Shown: piece by piece, positions 15,589 to 25,100 of the stretch | Layout: the number at the start of each line of letters is the position of its first letter | Numbering within the stretch: position 1 is the stretch's first letter | Origin: CAYLJJ01 sp964384025 | GTDB taxonomy: Bacteria > Myxococcota_A > Bradymonadia > UBA7976 > UBA1532 | NCBI GenBank assembly: GCA_964384025.1 | Contig: CAYLJJ010000065.1 | Coordinates: forward strand, 1-39,262 | Reading direction: 5' to 3' | DNA length: 39,262 nt | The notes under the pieces: model-generated | The model's input: the letters and a program-made list of their open reading frames with translations, nothing else | What the model was told of the DNA's origin: nothing | Database searches by the model: none | Translations under genes and position numbers: made by a program

Positions 15589-16893
15589 ATGAACCCATCC
15601 AAGACCATCGCCCAAGCTGAGTTGCCTCTAAGCCCCGCGAGCCTCAACCTCCTAAAGAACCCCGCCAAACGCCAGGAGCTGCTCTGGACAGCACAGGCCG
15701 CTGGACTCTTGGCTGCCAAGCGCAGCCATGAGCTGGTTCCCAGCCTCGCCATACAGCTCATTGAGGAACTCAAGCTAGAGTTGGAGATCGATGAGGAGCG
15801 CGCTCAGCTCTTGATTCGCGCAGAGCTGGCTGCTGAGAGCGGAGATCTCCCCAGCCTCACCGGGGTGAGCGTCGCAGCGCTGAGCGTCTTTGATCTATTG
15901 AAAGCCTATGATCCTCAGATCGAGATTCGGCATCTGCGCGTCTTGGAGCGCCCTCAGGGTGAACCTACCCCCCTGCGTATCGTTCCTAAAATCAGCACCC
16001 CCCCTGCGAACCCCTTCCCGCCTGAGCCCCCATCTCAACCCCAGCTCAGCACCTGCGCGGCCCCTCCACGCCTCGCGCCTCCCAGCCTCAGTGACTCCGC
16101 CCGAGCGCTGCTGCCCCTGATCAGAGAGCTGCCCGGAGAGAGCCCAGAGATATACGCGCTCTTGGTTGAGGAGCCTATGGAGTCCGCCTATATGTTGGGG
16201 AAGCTGGCCTCTCCCTTCAATGAACACTGTCGCTGGTTTGGGCTGCTTCGGGGAGGGGAGCTGAAGAGTCTTCTGCTCTCTTTCAGTGGGCTGAGCAGAC
16301 ATACGATCTTCAGCGTGGGTGATCCAATAGAGATTGAGGCGATCTTCAGGGCCAAAGCTCGGGAATTGCCCCTGAGCTTCCAGGCTCATATCCCCGAAGA
16401 GCATCGCCGCGCCTTTGAGGTCAGCTATAACTATCAAGAGCCTAAGCGGATGGTGCGGATGGGTCTGGAGCGCGCACACTTCAGCGACTCTTCAGAGGTG
16501 GAAGGGGTTGTACAGCTCAGCCATCGCGATACCGGAGCCCTGATGAGGCTCTTTTTGCACCACCCAGACAACTTCTTTGAACCCTCCCTTTTGGATATTG
16601 GGCTCTTCGCAGGGATCTGGGACGAAGATGAGTTGGTTTGCGCTATGGGCCTACATATCTTAGATGAACGACATCGGGTGGCGGCCGTTGGAAATATGGT
16701 GACTCACGCTGATTATCGTCGGCGAGGATATGCAACACGTTGTGCTCGTTGGCTTCTCCAGGAGACTTTTAAGCGAGTCGATTGCGTCGCCCTCAACGTG
16801 CTCCAAGAGAGCCAAGAGGCGATCCTCCTCTACCAAAGTTTTGGCTTTAAAGAGCACTTTCGCTTCTTTGAGGGCTGGGCTACTCGACGCTGA
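15589..16893 (+). CDS. GNAT N-acetyltransferase with N-terminal extension
   Basis: 434 residues, soluble. The C-terminal lobe (about 305-430) is a clear acetyl-CoA-dependent GNAT domain: VGNMVTHADYRRRGYATRCA is the strand-4 and pyrophosphate-binding motif, and LLYQSFGFKEHFRF is the C-terminal motif. Residues about 165-300 (YALLVEEPMESAYMLGKL, GGELKSLLLSFSG) look like a second, degenerate GNAT-type lobe, as in tandem-GNAT proteins. The first 125 residues are helical and unrecognised, joined by a Pro-rich linker (about 140-160). AAGGAGG lies five bases before the ATG. The acetyl acceptor is unknown. Confidence 0.82.
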   Translation: MNPSKTIAQAELPLSPASLNLLKNPAKRQELLWTAQAAGLLAAKRSHELVPSLAIQLIEELKLELEIDEERAQLLIRAELAAESGDLPSLTGVSVAALSVFDLLKAYDPQIEIRHLRVLERPQGEPTPLRIVPKISTPPANPFPPEPPSQPQLSTCAAPPRLAPPSLSDSARALLPLIRELPGESPEIYALLVEEPMESAYMLGKLASPFNEHCRWFGLLRGGELKSLLLSFSGLSRHTIFSVGDPIEIEAIFRAKARELPLSFQAHIPEEHRRAFEVSYNYQEPKRMVRMGLERAHFSDSSEVEGVVQLSHRDTGALMRLFLHHPDNFFEPSLLDIGLFAGIWDEDELVCAMGLHILDERHRVAAVGNMVTHADYRRRGYATRCARWLLQETFKRVDCVALNVLQESQEAILLYQSFGFKEHFRFFEGWATRR

Positions 16894-16943
16894 ACCGATC
16901 AAGTGATAGGAGGCGCCTCTTAAAAATCATGAGGGAAGCATTG

Positions 16944-17559
16944 ATGTTTAGGAGAAACTTGGGGCTCTTGCTGTTGAGCACTCTCGCCTGGGCGTGTGAT
17001 AGCGAAACAAGCAGCGGTGAAGCGGATGTCGGCGAAGCTNNNNNNNNNNNNNNNNNNNNNNNNNNNNNNNNNNNNNNNNNNNNNNNNNNNNNNNNNNNNN
17101 NNNNNNNNNNNNNNNNNNNNNNNNNNNNNNNNNNNNNNNGGAACAGGCGGCGAAGCTGGAACAGGCGGCGAAGCTGGAACAGGCGGCGAAGCTGGAACAG
17201 GCGGCGAAGCTGAGGGGGTACCCGAGATCATCGGTCGTTATAACGATGGCTTTCAAAATCACGAGATCAACGCAGATCTCTGGACTCAGGGGGAGGGAGC
17301 AGAGTCCAGTCTCTTCCATATCGATCATATCGACAACCAGGCCAACTTCCTCACCGCCCTGGGCGATGAGCAGAACCCCTGGAATTCTGGGCTCTGGAGT
17401 CGCTTTGATTGGGTGGTAGAGGATGGGCTGCTCTATTACTGTCAGGGGATCTTTGATGCAGAGACTGAGGCTGAAGCTCGCGCCTTTCAGGAGGCTGAGC
17501 CTCTTGATCTCGCTGAGGGCTGTGGAAGCTTCTCTTGGAGCGTCCTTAATCCTCTCTGA
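16944..17559 (+). CDS. lipoprotein with GTGGEA tandem repeat, interrupted by an assembly gap
   Basis: The ATG at 16944 follows GAGGGAAG and starts a lipoprotein signal (MFRRNLGLLLLSTLAWAC). After an acidic spacer the sequence breaks at 100 N, then resumes in GTGGEA hexapeptide repeats. A compact C-terminal domain of about 100 residues follows, with LWSRFDWVVEDGLLYYCQG and ending EGCGSFSWS, a two-Cys module I recall at the end of many lipoproteins in this kind of organism. The two sides of the gap are in different frames, which only means that the 100 N are a placeholder. One continuous gene is the simplest reading. The function is unknown, probably surface-exposed. Confidence 0.75.
17040..17139. 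other. assembly gap of 100 N
   Basis: Exactly 100 N, the usual placeholder for a gap of unknown length. It is flanked on both sides by the end of the same unit (GGCGAAGCT), so the true sequence is almost certainly further copies of the 18-base repeat. Confidence 0.97.
17140..17211 (+). repeat. four perfect 18-base tandem repeats (GTGGEA)
   Basis: Four identical copies of GGAACAGGCGGCGAAGCT, each coding Gly-Thr-Gly-Gly-Glu-Ala. Identity at the DNA level implies recent slippage or active homogenisation, and copy number probably varies between strains. Confidence 0.97.
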
Positions 17560-17574
17560 GTTCTAGGATTTTCT

Positions 17575-18708
17575 ATGCTTGATCTCCGCCCCTTGACGTT
17601 CTTCATGCTCGGCCTGAGCGCCTGCTATGAATGGGAGAGCAGCGAAGAGCTTTATTTTGACCAGAGCCTCTACTCTGACAGCAGCCAAGCTCTTGATGTT
17701 GGCCTCGCTCTAGATCAGGGGAACTCGCGAGATCTGGCTCCTCGTCTGGACAGTGATTCTATATTCGATCAAGGCCCTCTGCTGGACCACTCTTCTGGAG
17801 ACAGCGTGCTTCTCTTGGATATAGAAGCTCTCTTCGATAGAGCGCCTCTCCTCGATATGCTCCCTCCAGATATGGCTCCTCAGCTCGACGTGGTGCCTCT
17901 CGATATGGCTCCTCAGCTCGACGTAGTGCCTCTCGATATGGCTCCTCAGCTCGACGTGATGCTTCTCGATATGGCTCCTCAACCTGATGCTGATCCCGAT
18001 GATCCCTACGCTCCCTTGGAGAACCTACAGGGAGTAGCCCTCGCGGACGCGATCAGTACGCTGATCGCTCAAAGCCACCGCAGCCCGATTCTCTGGGATA
18101 ACTCCAAGTTCGCGATCTTCACAGATCTAGATCTTCAGGAAGAGCCTGATGGTAGTTTCTATGCAGAGTGCATCTATACAGGGCAGCACTTTCCTCTAAA
18201 CGGGATAGACCTGCCCAACTTTAATGATTTCAACATCGAGCACAGTTGGCCCAAGAGCTTAGGGGCGGGTCGAGAGCCTGCTAAAGGAGATCTCCATCAT
18301 CTCTTTCCAGTCAACTCTAGGGTGAACAGCTTTCGGAGCAGCCATCACTTTGGAGATACAGATTGTGAACAGCACAACAGCTGTAATTGGAGCGATGGCA
18401 ATGGATCAGCCTTGGGCAGTCCTGCGGCTCATATCGGCGCAGGGGGAACCGATAAGGTCTTTATGGTTCGCCGTAAGTTTCGTGGAGATATCGCCCGCGC
18501 TCACTTCTATTTTGCTCTCCGTTATCCCCGCGAGAATACTCAGAACAGCTTCCCTGATTGGGAAGAGACGCTCCTGCGTCGCTGGCATGAGGATGATCCT
18601 GTAGATGATTGGGAGCGACGCAGAAACGATGGGATCGAAGGCTATCAGGGCAATCGCAGCCCCTTTGTTGATCATCCAGAGTGGGTTGAGCGCATCCAAA
18701 ATTTTTAG
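17575..18708 (+). CDS. endonuclease I family (NucM/EndA-like) lipoprotein
   Basis: Extracytoplasmic non-specific DNase or RNase of the endonuclease I family. The signal ends LGLSAC with the lipid Cys at about residue 17. A low-complexity Asp/Leu/Pro spacer (about 20-140) contains an 11-residue repeat. The catalytic domain (about 150-377) carries the beta-beta-alpha metal signature: NIEHSWPKS, GDLHHLFPVNSRVNSFRS with the catalytic His pair and metal Asn, and later ARAHFYFALRYP. Length and spacing match the family. It starts 15 bases after the previous lipoprotein gene, so the two may be co-transcribed. Probably used for nucleic-acid scavenging or predation (inference). Confidence 0.88.
   Translation: MLDLRPLTFFMLGLSACYEWESSEELYFDQSLYSDSSQALDVGLALDQGNSRDLAPRLDSDSIFDQGPLLDHSSGDSVLLLDIEALFDRAPLLDMLPPDMAPQLDVVPLDMAPQLDVVPLDMAPQLDVMLLDMAPQPDADPDDPYAPLENLQGVALADAISTLIAQSHRSPILWDNSKFAIFTDLDLQEEPDGSFYAECIYTGQHFPLNGIDLPNFNDFNIEHSWPKSLGAGREPAKGDLHHLFPVNSRVNSFRSSHHFGDTDCEQHNSCNWSDGNGSALGSPAAHIGAGGTDKVFMVRRKFRGDIARAHFYFALRYPRENTQNSFPDWEETLLRRWHEDDPVDDWERRRNDGIEGYQGNRSPFVDHPEWVERIQNF
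17869..17988 (+). repeat. 33-base tandem repeat inside the endonuclease gene
   Basis: Three full 33-base units at 17869, 17902 and 17935 (each beginning GATATGGCTCCTCAGCTCGA) and a partial fourth from 17968. Each encodes DMAPQLDVVPL or a close variant. The units are nearly identical in DNA, so the spacer grew recently by duplication. Confidence 0.92.
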
Positions 18709-18715
18709 AAGGCTC

Positions 18716-19315
18716 TCAGGGCAGCAGTTTGGCCGCACCTCGTCGATGAAAGAGCAGCTCTAGATCTCCGCTTTTGCGATCCCGTCGCAGCTCAATGCGA
18801 TATTCCAGGCTGCGCCAGAGTTGCCCCTCGTGGGTATTGGTCACCAAGCGCTCCCCCTTGCCCAAACGGATCTTAAGCTCCTCCTCAAGCTCTCTAAAGC
18901 GGCTGGGGTAGGGCTCCCGGAAGCTCATCAGGATCGCCTTGATCTCCTCCTTTTTGGGATCCAGCAAGTAGTGAATGCTGCGAAAGGGGCCGCTGCGCGG
19001 CTGCTGAAATTGGACAAAGGAGCCATAGCTGGAGGGGCGGAGATCTTTAAGCCCCAAGAGGAGCTGGCTTGGATCGCCTGGGCTGAGGAGTACTGGAGGT
19101 GGAGGCGCGGGCATGTGTTGAAAGAGCCGCCGAGGAGGGACCGAAACATCTGGGCGAAGCGTCGCGTCTCGAGACCCCGCCTCTGGACCCGCCTCGCTCT
19201 GAGCATCCAGACGCTCCACAGGGGGCGGATCCTTCTCACAGCCAGGGAGGGCGTTGAAAAGCAGGAGGACGGCGCATATGCTCCCGCGCCGGAGGAGTTG
19301 GGATGCTACTGTCAC
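18716..19315 (-). CDS. small lipoprotein of unknown function
   Basis: 199 residues starting at a GTG, with a signal (SICAVLLLFNALPGC, lipid Cys at about 26), a charged spacer, a Pro stretch and a C-terminal domain of about 110 residues. That domain (SYGSFVQFQQPRSGPFRSIH, FRELEEELKIRLGKGERL, LWRSLEYRIELRRD) looks like an alpha/beta fold. I do not recognise the family. Its first 13 bases overlap the start of the divergently transcribed murC-like gene, whose start is well supported by GGAGGAG, so the two genes share their 5' ends. No strong ribosome site precedes the GTG. Confidence 0.6.
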   Translation of the reverse strand: MTVASQLLRRGSICAVLLLFNALPGCEKDPPPVERLDAQSEAGPEAGSRDATLRPDVSVPPRRLFQHMPAPPPPVLLSPGDPSQLLLGLKDLRPSSYGSFVQFQQPRSGPFRSIHYLLDPKKEEIKAILMSFREPYPSRFRELEEELKIRLGKGERLVTNTHEGQLWRSLEYRIELRRDRKSGDLELLFHRRGAAKLLP

Positions 19316-20676
19316 GGGATAAAAGATATCATTTTGTGGGTATTGGGGGCATCGGCGTAAGCGCCGTGGCTCGTCTGCTCCATCATCAGGGCGTCGCTGT
19401 ACAGGGTTCGGACATCCGCGCCTCTCAGCTCACCGAGGCTCTAGAGGCCCTGGGGATCCCTGTCTATATCGGGCACAACCCCAAGCACCTCCAGGGTGCA
19501 GATCTCCTAGTCTACTCCACGGCGGTTCCCTACGATAATCCAGAGCGAGTAGCCGCGCGGGAAGCGGGGATCCCAGAGGCCCATCGCTCGGAGCTGCTGG
19601 GTCTCTGTATGGAGGGACCTGAGAGTGTGGGCGTCGCTGGGACACATGGCAAGGGCACTGTCTCCGCGATGATCACCCATATGCTGATCAGCGCTGAGCG
19701 GGATCCCAGCTATGTGATCGGCGGCCTCCTCAACAACTACGGCCTCAACGCTCAGCATGGTAAAGGCCCTCACCTCATCGCTGAGGTAGATGAGAGTGAT
19801 GGCAGCCATCTCAACCTGCGCCCTGAGCATCTCCTGATCAACAACCTAGAGGTCGATCACCTCAACTACTACTCCGGCCTTGAAGAGATCGTAGAGACGA
19901 TGAGGCGCTTTATCGGGGAGAACCCCAAACTCAAGAGCCTCTATCTCAACGGTGATGATCCCGCCTGCGCCTCTCTGGCTGAGGGCCTCTCTCTACCCTG
20001 TCTTCTCTTTGGTGAGGACCTCAATCATCACTTCTCTGCCCAGGAGATCGAAGATCAGGGCGCGCGGATCTGCTTTCAGCTCTACAGGCGAGGGGAGCTG
20101 TTGGGTCCCATAGAGTTGAGGATTCCAGGGGCCTATAACGCTCTTAATGCTACCGGCGCCGCTGCTTTGGCGATCAACACCCTCGGCCTCAGCTTTGAGG
20201 AGGTGCAGGGAGCGCTGGCGAGTTATACAGGCCTCGAGAACCGCTTTACGCTGATGAAGGCGGGTGGCTACACCCTGGTTAAGGATTATATCTCTCACCC
20301 TACAGGGATGCGTAAGGTCCTGGAGAGCGCACGTAAGCTGCCCCATCACCGCATCTTCTGCGTCTTCAAGCCTTATCGCTTCACCCTGATGCGCTACCAC
20401 GGTGAAGAGTACGCCGAAGCTTTTCGGGGCGCTGATGAGCTGGTGATCACCACCATGTATGCTGCCGAAGAGCGCCCCATTGATGGCATCGACACCCCCT
20501 GGTTTGTCAAGCTGTTGCGAGAAGCGGGCAATGTCGTTCACCACGTCCCCGAGAACAGTCAAGTGTTGGAGTTCCTGAGCCCTCGTCTAGAGCCAGGAGA
20601 TATGGTGATCTTCTTTGGAGGAGATGACTTCTTCCGTATGGCTGACGCCTGGGCGCAGAATTTGGAGAGGGTGTGA
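19303..20676 (+). CDS. MurC-like Mur ligase (UDP-MurNAc:L-alanine ligase family, divergent)
   Basis: Cytoplasmic ATP-dependent ligase of the Mur family, MurC branch, which adds the first amino acid to UDP-MurNAc. The N-terminal domain begins with FVGIGGIGVSAVARLL. The P-loop is GTHGKGTVSAM rather than the usual GTHGKTTT. The centre has EVDESDGSHLNL and NNLEVDHLNYY, and the C-terminal domain has GAYNALNA, KDYISHPTGM and FKPYRFTLMRYH. Standard MurC has DDYxHHPTE at KDYISHPTG, so one Asp and the second His are changed. GGAGGAG lies seven bases before the ATG. The stop overlaps the murD start by four bases (GTGA). It may be the only murC or a specialised paralogue. Confidence 0.82.
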   Translation: MLLSRDKRYHFVGIGGIGVSAVARLLHHQGVAVQGSDIRASQLTEALEALGIPVYIGHNPKHLQGADLLVYSTAVPYDNPERVAAREAGIPEAHRSELLGLCMEGPESVGVAGTHGKGTVSAMITHMLISAERDPSYVIGGLLNNYGLNAQHGKGPHLIAEVDESDGSHLNLRPEHLLINNLEVDHLNYYSGLEEIVETMRRFIGENPKLKSLYLNGDDPACASLAEGLSLPCLLFGEDLNHHFSAQEIEDQGARICFQLYRRGELLGPIELRIPGAYNALNATGAAALAINTLGLSFEEVQGALASYTGLENRFTLMKAGGYTLVKDYISHPTGMRKVLESARKLPHHRIFCVFKPYRFTLMRYHGEEYAEAFRGADELVITTMYAAEERPIDGIDTPWFVKLLREAGNVVHHVPENSQVLEFLSPRLEPGDMVIFFGGDDFFRMADAWAQNLERV

Positions 20677-22007
20677 GTCCTTATCATGGTCGAAGGGTCG
20701 CGGTCTGGGGTGCGGCCCGTACCGGGATCGCCGCAGCCAACCTCTTGGTGGAGCTGGGTGCTTCAGTGCTCCTCAGCGACCCCCGTGAAGATCCAGATCT
20801 CAGCGGTCTAGATGCGCAGGTTTGTTTTGAAGGGGGTGGTAATTGTCTTGGCGATGCTCAACTCCTGCTGCCCAGCCCAGGTATCCCCCCCTCCACCCTC
20901 GCGCTTCAAGAGGCCCTTGCTCAGGGCGCGCTCCTCTTAAACGAGCTGGATCTAGCGGCCTCGGTGGCGCAGGCGCCGATCATCGCCATCAGCGGGACCG
21001 ATGGAAAGAGCAGCACCACCGAGATGATCGGCGCAGCTCTGCGTGGAGCGGGGCGGCGAGCTATCGTCGCGGGCAATATTGGTGTGCCCTTCTCTGCGCG
21101 GGTCTCGGAGGCGGGGCCGCAAGATTTTCTGGTGATCGAGGTGAGCGCCTTTCAGCTCTGGTCCTGTCGTCACTTTAAGCCCCGTGTCGCGGTGCTCTGT
21201 AACATCGCCGAAGATCATATCGAATATTTCAAGGGAGATCGGCTGGCCTATGCAAAGGCCAAGCTGAAAGTCTTTGAACAGATGGGCACGGAGGATACCG
21301 CGATCTTGCGAGCCGATGAGCTTCAACGCTGGGGTGAGCTGCTCCCCGCTGAGGTCCGCCGCTGGAGCTTCTCCTCTGAGCCTCGCGCCCAAGGTTGGAG
21401 TCTCTCCAAAGATCAACTCTGCTGGGATGGTCGCCCTCAGATGTCGGCTCAAGAGGTCCCTGTTCCAGGGCGCCATAATCAACTTAACGCCCTATCTGCT
21501 CTGGCGGCGGGGAGCGCCCTCCGGCTTCCCATCTCAAGCTTGGTCGAGGGCCTTAAAAGCTTCAAAGGTCTGCCCCATCGCCTGGAGCGGATCCCTACTC
21601 AGGATGGCCTAAATTGGTTTAATGACTCCAAGGCCACCAACCCACACGCAGCCCTCACCGGCCTGCGCTCTCAAGATGGTCCAATGGTGGTGATCGCTGG
21701 GGGTTATGAGAAGGGTCTCTGTTTGGAAGCGTTTGCTGCTTTCCTGCGCGTTCAAGCGCGGCATGTGGTCTTACTGGGGCAGACCTCAGTGCGTCTCGCA
21801 GCCCTTCTGGATAATCCCAGCCTCTGGAGTCAGGCTCAGACGATGGATGAAGCGGTTGCCCTGGCCGCTCAAGCAGCTCAGCCTGGGGATCAGGTTCTCC
21901 TCTCTCCAGCAGCTTCCTCCTTTGACCTCTACACAAGCTATAAAGCACGCGGGGAGATCTTCAAGGCGGCAGTGCTGCTCAGATCCACAGCAAACGCTTC
22001 ACTCTAG
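20673..22007 (+). CDS. murD: UDP-N-acetylmuramoyl-L-alanine:D-glutamate ligase
   Basis: 444 residues, the usual MurD length. Visible features are the N-terminal Rossmann-like domain (VAVWGAARTGIAAANLLVEL), the P-loop GTDGKSSTTEM, the substrate strand LVIEVSAFQLW, AEDHIEYF, and the C-terminal NDSKATNPHAALTGL and LSPAASSFDLYTSYKARGE signatures. It adds D-glutamate to UDP-MurNAc-L-Ala in the cytoplasm. It starts at a GTG overlapping the murC-like stop (GTGA), which indicates coupled translation. The pair is not inside a dcw cluster: no murG, ftsW, murE or murF is in the window. Confidence 0.9.
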   Translation: MSPYHGRRVAVWGAARTGIAAANLLVELGASVLLSDPREDPDLSGLDAQVCFEGGGNCLGDAQLLLPSPGIPPSTLALQEALAQGALLLNELDLAASVAQAPIIAISGTDGKSSTTEMIGAALRGAGRRAIVAGNIGVPFSARVSEAGPQDFLVIEVSAFQLWSCRHFKPRVAVLCNIAEDHIEYFKGDRLAYAKAKLKVFEQMGTEDTAILRADELQRWGELLPAEVRRWSFSSEPRAQGWSLSKDQLCWDGRPQMSAQEVPVPGRHNQLNALSALAAGSALRLPISSLVEGLKSFKGLPHRLERIPTQDGLNWFNDSKATNPHAALTGLRSQDGPMVVIAGGYEKGLCLEAFAAFLRVQARHVVLLGQTSVRLAALLDNPSLWSQAQTMDEAVALAAQAAQPGDQVLLSPAASSFDLYTSYKARGEIFKAAVLLRSTANASL

Positions 22008-22128
22008 ATAAAAGCGCTTCGATATGGCTGTCAATCCGCAGGCCGCACGCATTCCTGGAGGTTCGTCTTGCTTGGGTGCAGGCTCAAAAAGGGGCCAGCG
22101 CCCGGAGATCTATGTTACAGGTGAGGCC

Positions 22129-25100
22129 TCAACGTTTGCTTAGATCCGAAGCTCTGCGGCCCCAGATGCCCTTGGGATCCAGTTTCATCACACGACCCAA
22201 CTCTCGAAGCCCCTGTGCGCGAGTTCCCTGGGTCTTGTAGAGGATCTGGGCATAGTAGAAGCCGATCTCAGGATCAGCGGGGGCCACTTTGGCGGCGCGA
22301 TGTAGAGTGTGGAGCGTCCTCTCCAGATCTTTTTTACGATCAAACCAGAGCCCCAAAGCCATCAAAGCTCGAGGGTGACTGTGCTCAACGCTCTGAGCCT
22401 TATCCAAGAGCTGCTTGGCCTTGCGGGTGTTGACAGCGCGACCCGATTGAAGCAGCGCTAAAGCCTGCAGAGTCAGGCTCTCGGCGCGCTGCCTGGGGTG
22501 GCTCAGGCTTCGCTTCGACTTACGCATCGCCAGACGTGCTAAGGCAAGAGCCCCCTTCCAGTCTCGTTGAGCAAGAGCTGATCGGCTCGCAGCTAAGGAT
22601 GCCCAAGGGCCATTCCCCACCCGCATGGCTCGCTTAAAGAAAGGCATGGCCCGTTTGGGTTCTCCCAGACGCATCAACAGCTCTCCATAGGCCAGCTGAG
22701 CCCAGAGATCCGAACTCAGGGCATCCGCAGCAGTCAGGAGCAGAGGGCGAGCTTGAGGGAGTTGATTGCGCTGCTTGGCGATGAGCCCTCGGATATAGTT
22801 TCTGTCCGCCTCTAGAGTGCTCTGCGCCTCCAGGAGAGCCAGGGCCTTCTCCGGTCGCCGTTGGTATATATAGGCGCGAGCCAGACGCCTCAGCGTTCGC
22901 CCAGTCAGCCCTGAACGAGCCAGAGGATCCAAGGCAGAGAGCACCGCACCATAATCTTCATGAGCCTCAGCGATCCGGGCGGCAGTATCAGCAGCAGGGA
23001 TATAGAAGGGGTTGATGCTCAACGCAGAGTGGCAACTGACCAAGGCCTTACGCGCTTCAAAGTTGCGTGAATAAACATGACACAGCTCATTGTGAAGACG
23101 AAACTCTTTGGGATCAATCTTCAGCCCTGCTTGGAGGACCTGAACTGCCTCGGTGCTCTTACGAGCATGAGAGAGCGCCATACCATGAGCGAGCCAGGGG
23201 AGCGCAGGCCGAGAGAGCTTGAGTCGATCTTCTTCGCTCAGCTCCTTAAAGCGGCTCAGACGCTTCAGGTTGCGCTCAGCTCGATCACCCCCCAAGAGAT
23301 AGGCTGAGAGTGTATGGATGATACGCGCCTCCAGATGATCAGCGTGCAGCCTGAGCACCTCTCTGAGGGTGGCCTCAGCGGCCTCTGGATCATCTTGGCT
23401 GAGGTGAGCTTCAGCCTTGAGCAGCAAGGCCCACAGAGAGGGACGCTTGATCGACTTGAGTTGAAGCAGAGCCCCCGCCGAGTCACCCCGCAGGAGGTAG
23501 AGATGGGTCAGAGAGACGCGATATTGAACCGAGGCGGGTTGAAGCCTAATCGCCTCCTTGAGCATCGGCTCTGCGCGGCTCAGCTCATAGCTCCTGAGGA
23601 GCACTTCGGCGAAACTTGCCGAGAAGCGAGGATCTCCCTGGGCGCTCTGCATCGCAGCCTTAAAGGCAGTCTGGGCGGAACTCTCGTTGCCAGCCAAAAT
23701 ATAGTAGCGCCCCATCCCCTCATGGATAGAGGCGCGTTCTCGAGGAGAGAGCTGCTCGCGAGAGAGCAACATCTTCAGGCGCTCAAAGGCGCGCCTGGGG
23801 TTTTGCCTTAGGTTGATGCGGAGCTGCTCTCGGGCGATAAGGCTGGGGAGATGCTCCTGCTGTTCCAAGAGCTTGTCGTAAATCTGAAGCGCTTGAGGAT
23901 CATTCTGAAGCGCCTTGATCTTCGCTTGAAGAGCCTGAGCTTGGATATGTCGTGGTTCGATCTGAGAGGCGGTCTCCAAATAATTCAGCGCCTCCTCTGA
24001 GTGTCCTCTCGCTAAGCTGAGCCTGGCAAAGAGCAACTGCCCATCGGCAGTGTTACGCGCTGCCTCTCTGAGCTGCTCCAGTCGCACCTGAGCAAGACCC
24101 GGTTGCCCCTTGTAGAGCTTGAGGAGAAGATCAGCTATGACCGCGTTAAGTTCAGAACTCTCTTCTAATCCGTTGACCAGCTCCTCAACCCTCTCCTGTC
24201 GTTGTCGTTCGCCAAAGAGGCTCAATCGCTCAGCTTCCAAACGACAGATCAGAGCCTGGCGTTTTTCCTCTGCTCGGTTCAGGGCTTGACCGCCCACAAG
24301 TTGGGCCAAAGATCGCCCCATCTGAGTGAAGGGATCCTCTGGCACTACGGATGTAGAGAGGAACTCTTGGGCCTTTAAGCGGCTCCCATAGTTGCCATCG
24401 GCGATCTCAAGTTGAGCCCACTCCAGCTGCTCTTGCTGAGCAGAGACCGCCGCTCGAAAGCGCCAGACAGAGAGAAGAAAGAGGATCAACAGAAGGCCGC
24501 TGAGCGTCGCCAACAGAGACTTCCAGAGGGGGCGCCGCTGAGAGAATTGAGCAGGAGAAGCTGGCAGACTCCGTTGTTCAACACCGCGAGGCGGCCCCCG
24601 GCGCGGGGCTCTAGGAGAGTGTCCTGCAAAAGGAGAAGGGGAGCTTAAACGAGATGCTGGGCTTTGCTGAGCGACCCCAAAATCTTTAGGCGGAGAGAAG
24701 AGTTCCGGCTTGGGGACTTGAGGCATCGAGGCTCTTGGCTGCTTGGCCTGGAGCTGCTCGGCTGCGAGCCCCCCGCTTCCCGAATTGTGCGGTTGTGCAC
24801 GATTTCGTGCCTGATGCCGGGCGAAGTCGATGGTCTCCTCCATCGAAGCCTTCCCCGCTTCTTTTTGCTGCGCCTGATGGCGGGCGTAATCGATGGTCGC
24901 CTCCTCCTCATCTTGCATATCGGGAGGCAGTGGGTGGGCTCTGGGTGAGGGCTTCGTAGGCAGATTCTCAAACTCCCCTGGATCAAAGGGGATCTCTAGG
25001 AGTTCTAGAGGTGTTGGAGAGCCGACCTGCTCTTCCTTTACCGCTCCCTGCTGCGGAAGAGGCAGCTCGAGATCTGAGTCTTGAGAGGGGAACCCAGGAT

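Noticed and set aside
15895..16479. 194-codon minus-strand open frame
   Set aside because: Antisense shadow of the GNAT acetyltransferase, low-complexity and Arg/Gly-rich.
17040..17139. Frameshift mutation in the GTGGEA lipoprotein
   Set aside because: The frame change spans a 100-N placeholder of arbitrary length, so it carries no information.
19303..20676. Assignment as Mpl (murein tripeptide recycling ligase)
   Set aside because: The N-terminal and central motifs fit the MurC branch better, and the adjacent coupled murD supports synthesis rather than recycling.
20952..21482. 176-codon minus-strand open frame
   Set aside because: Antisense to murD, whose motifs are unmistakable.
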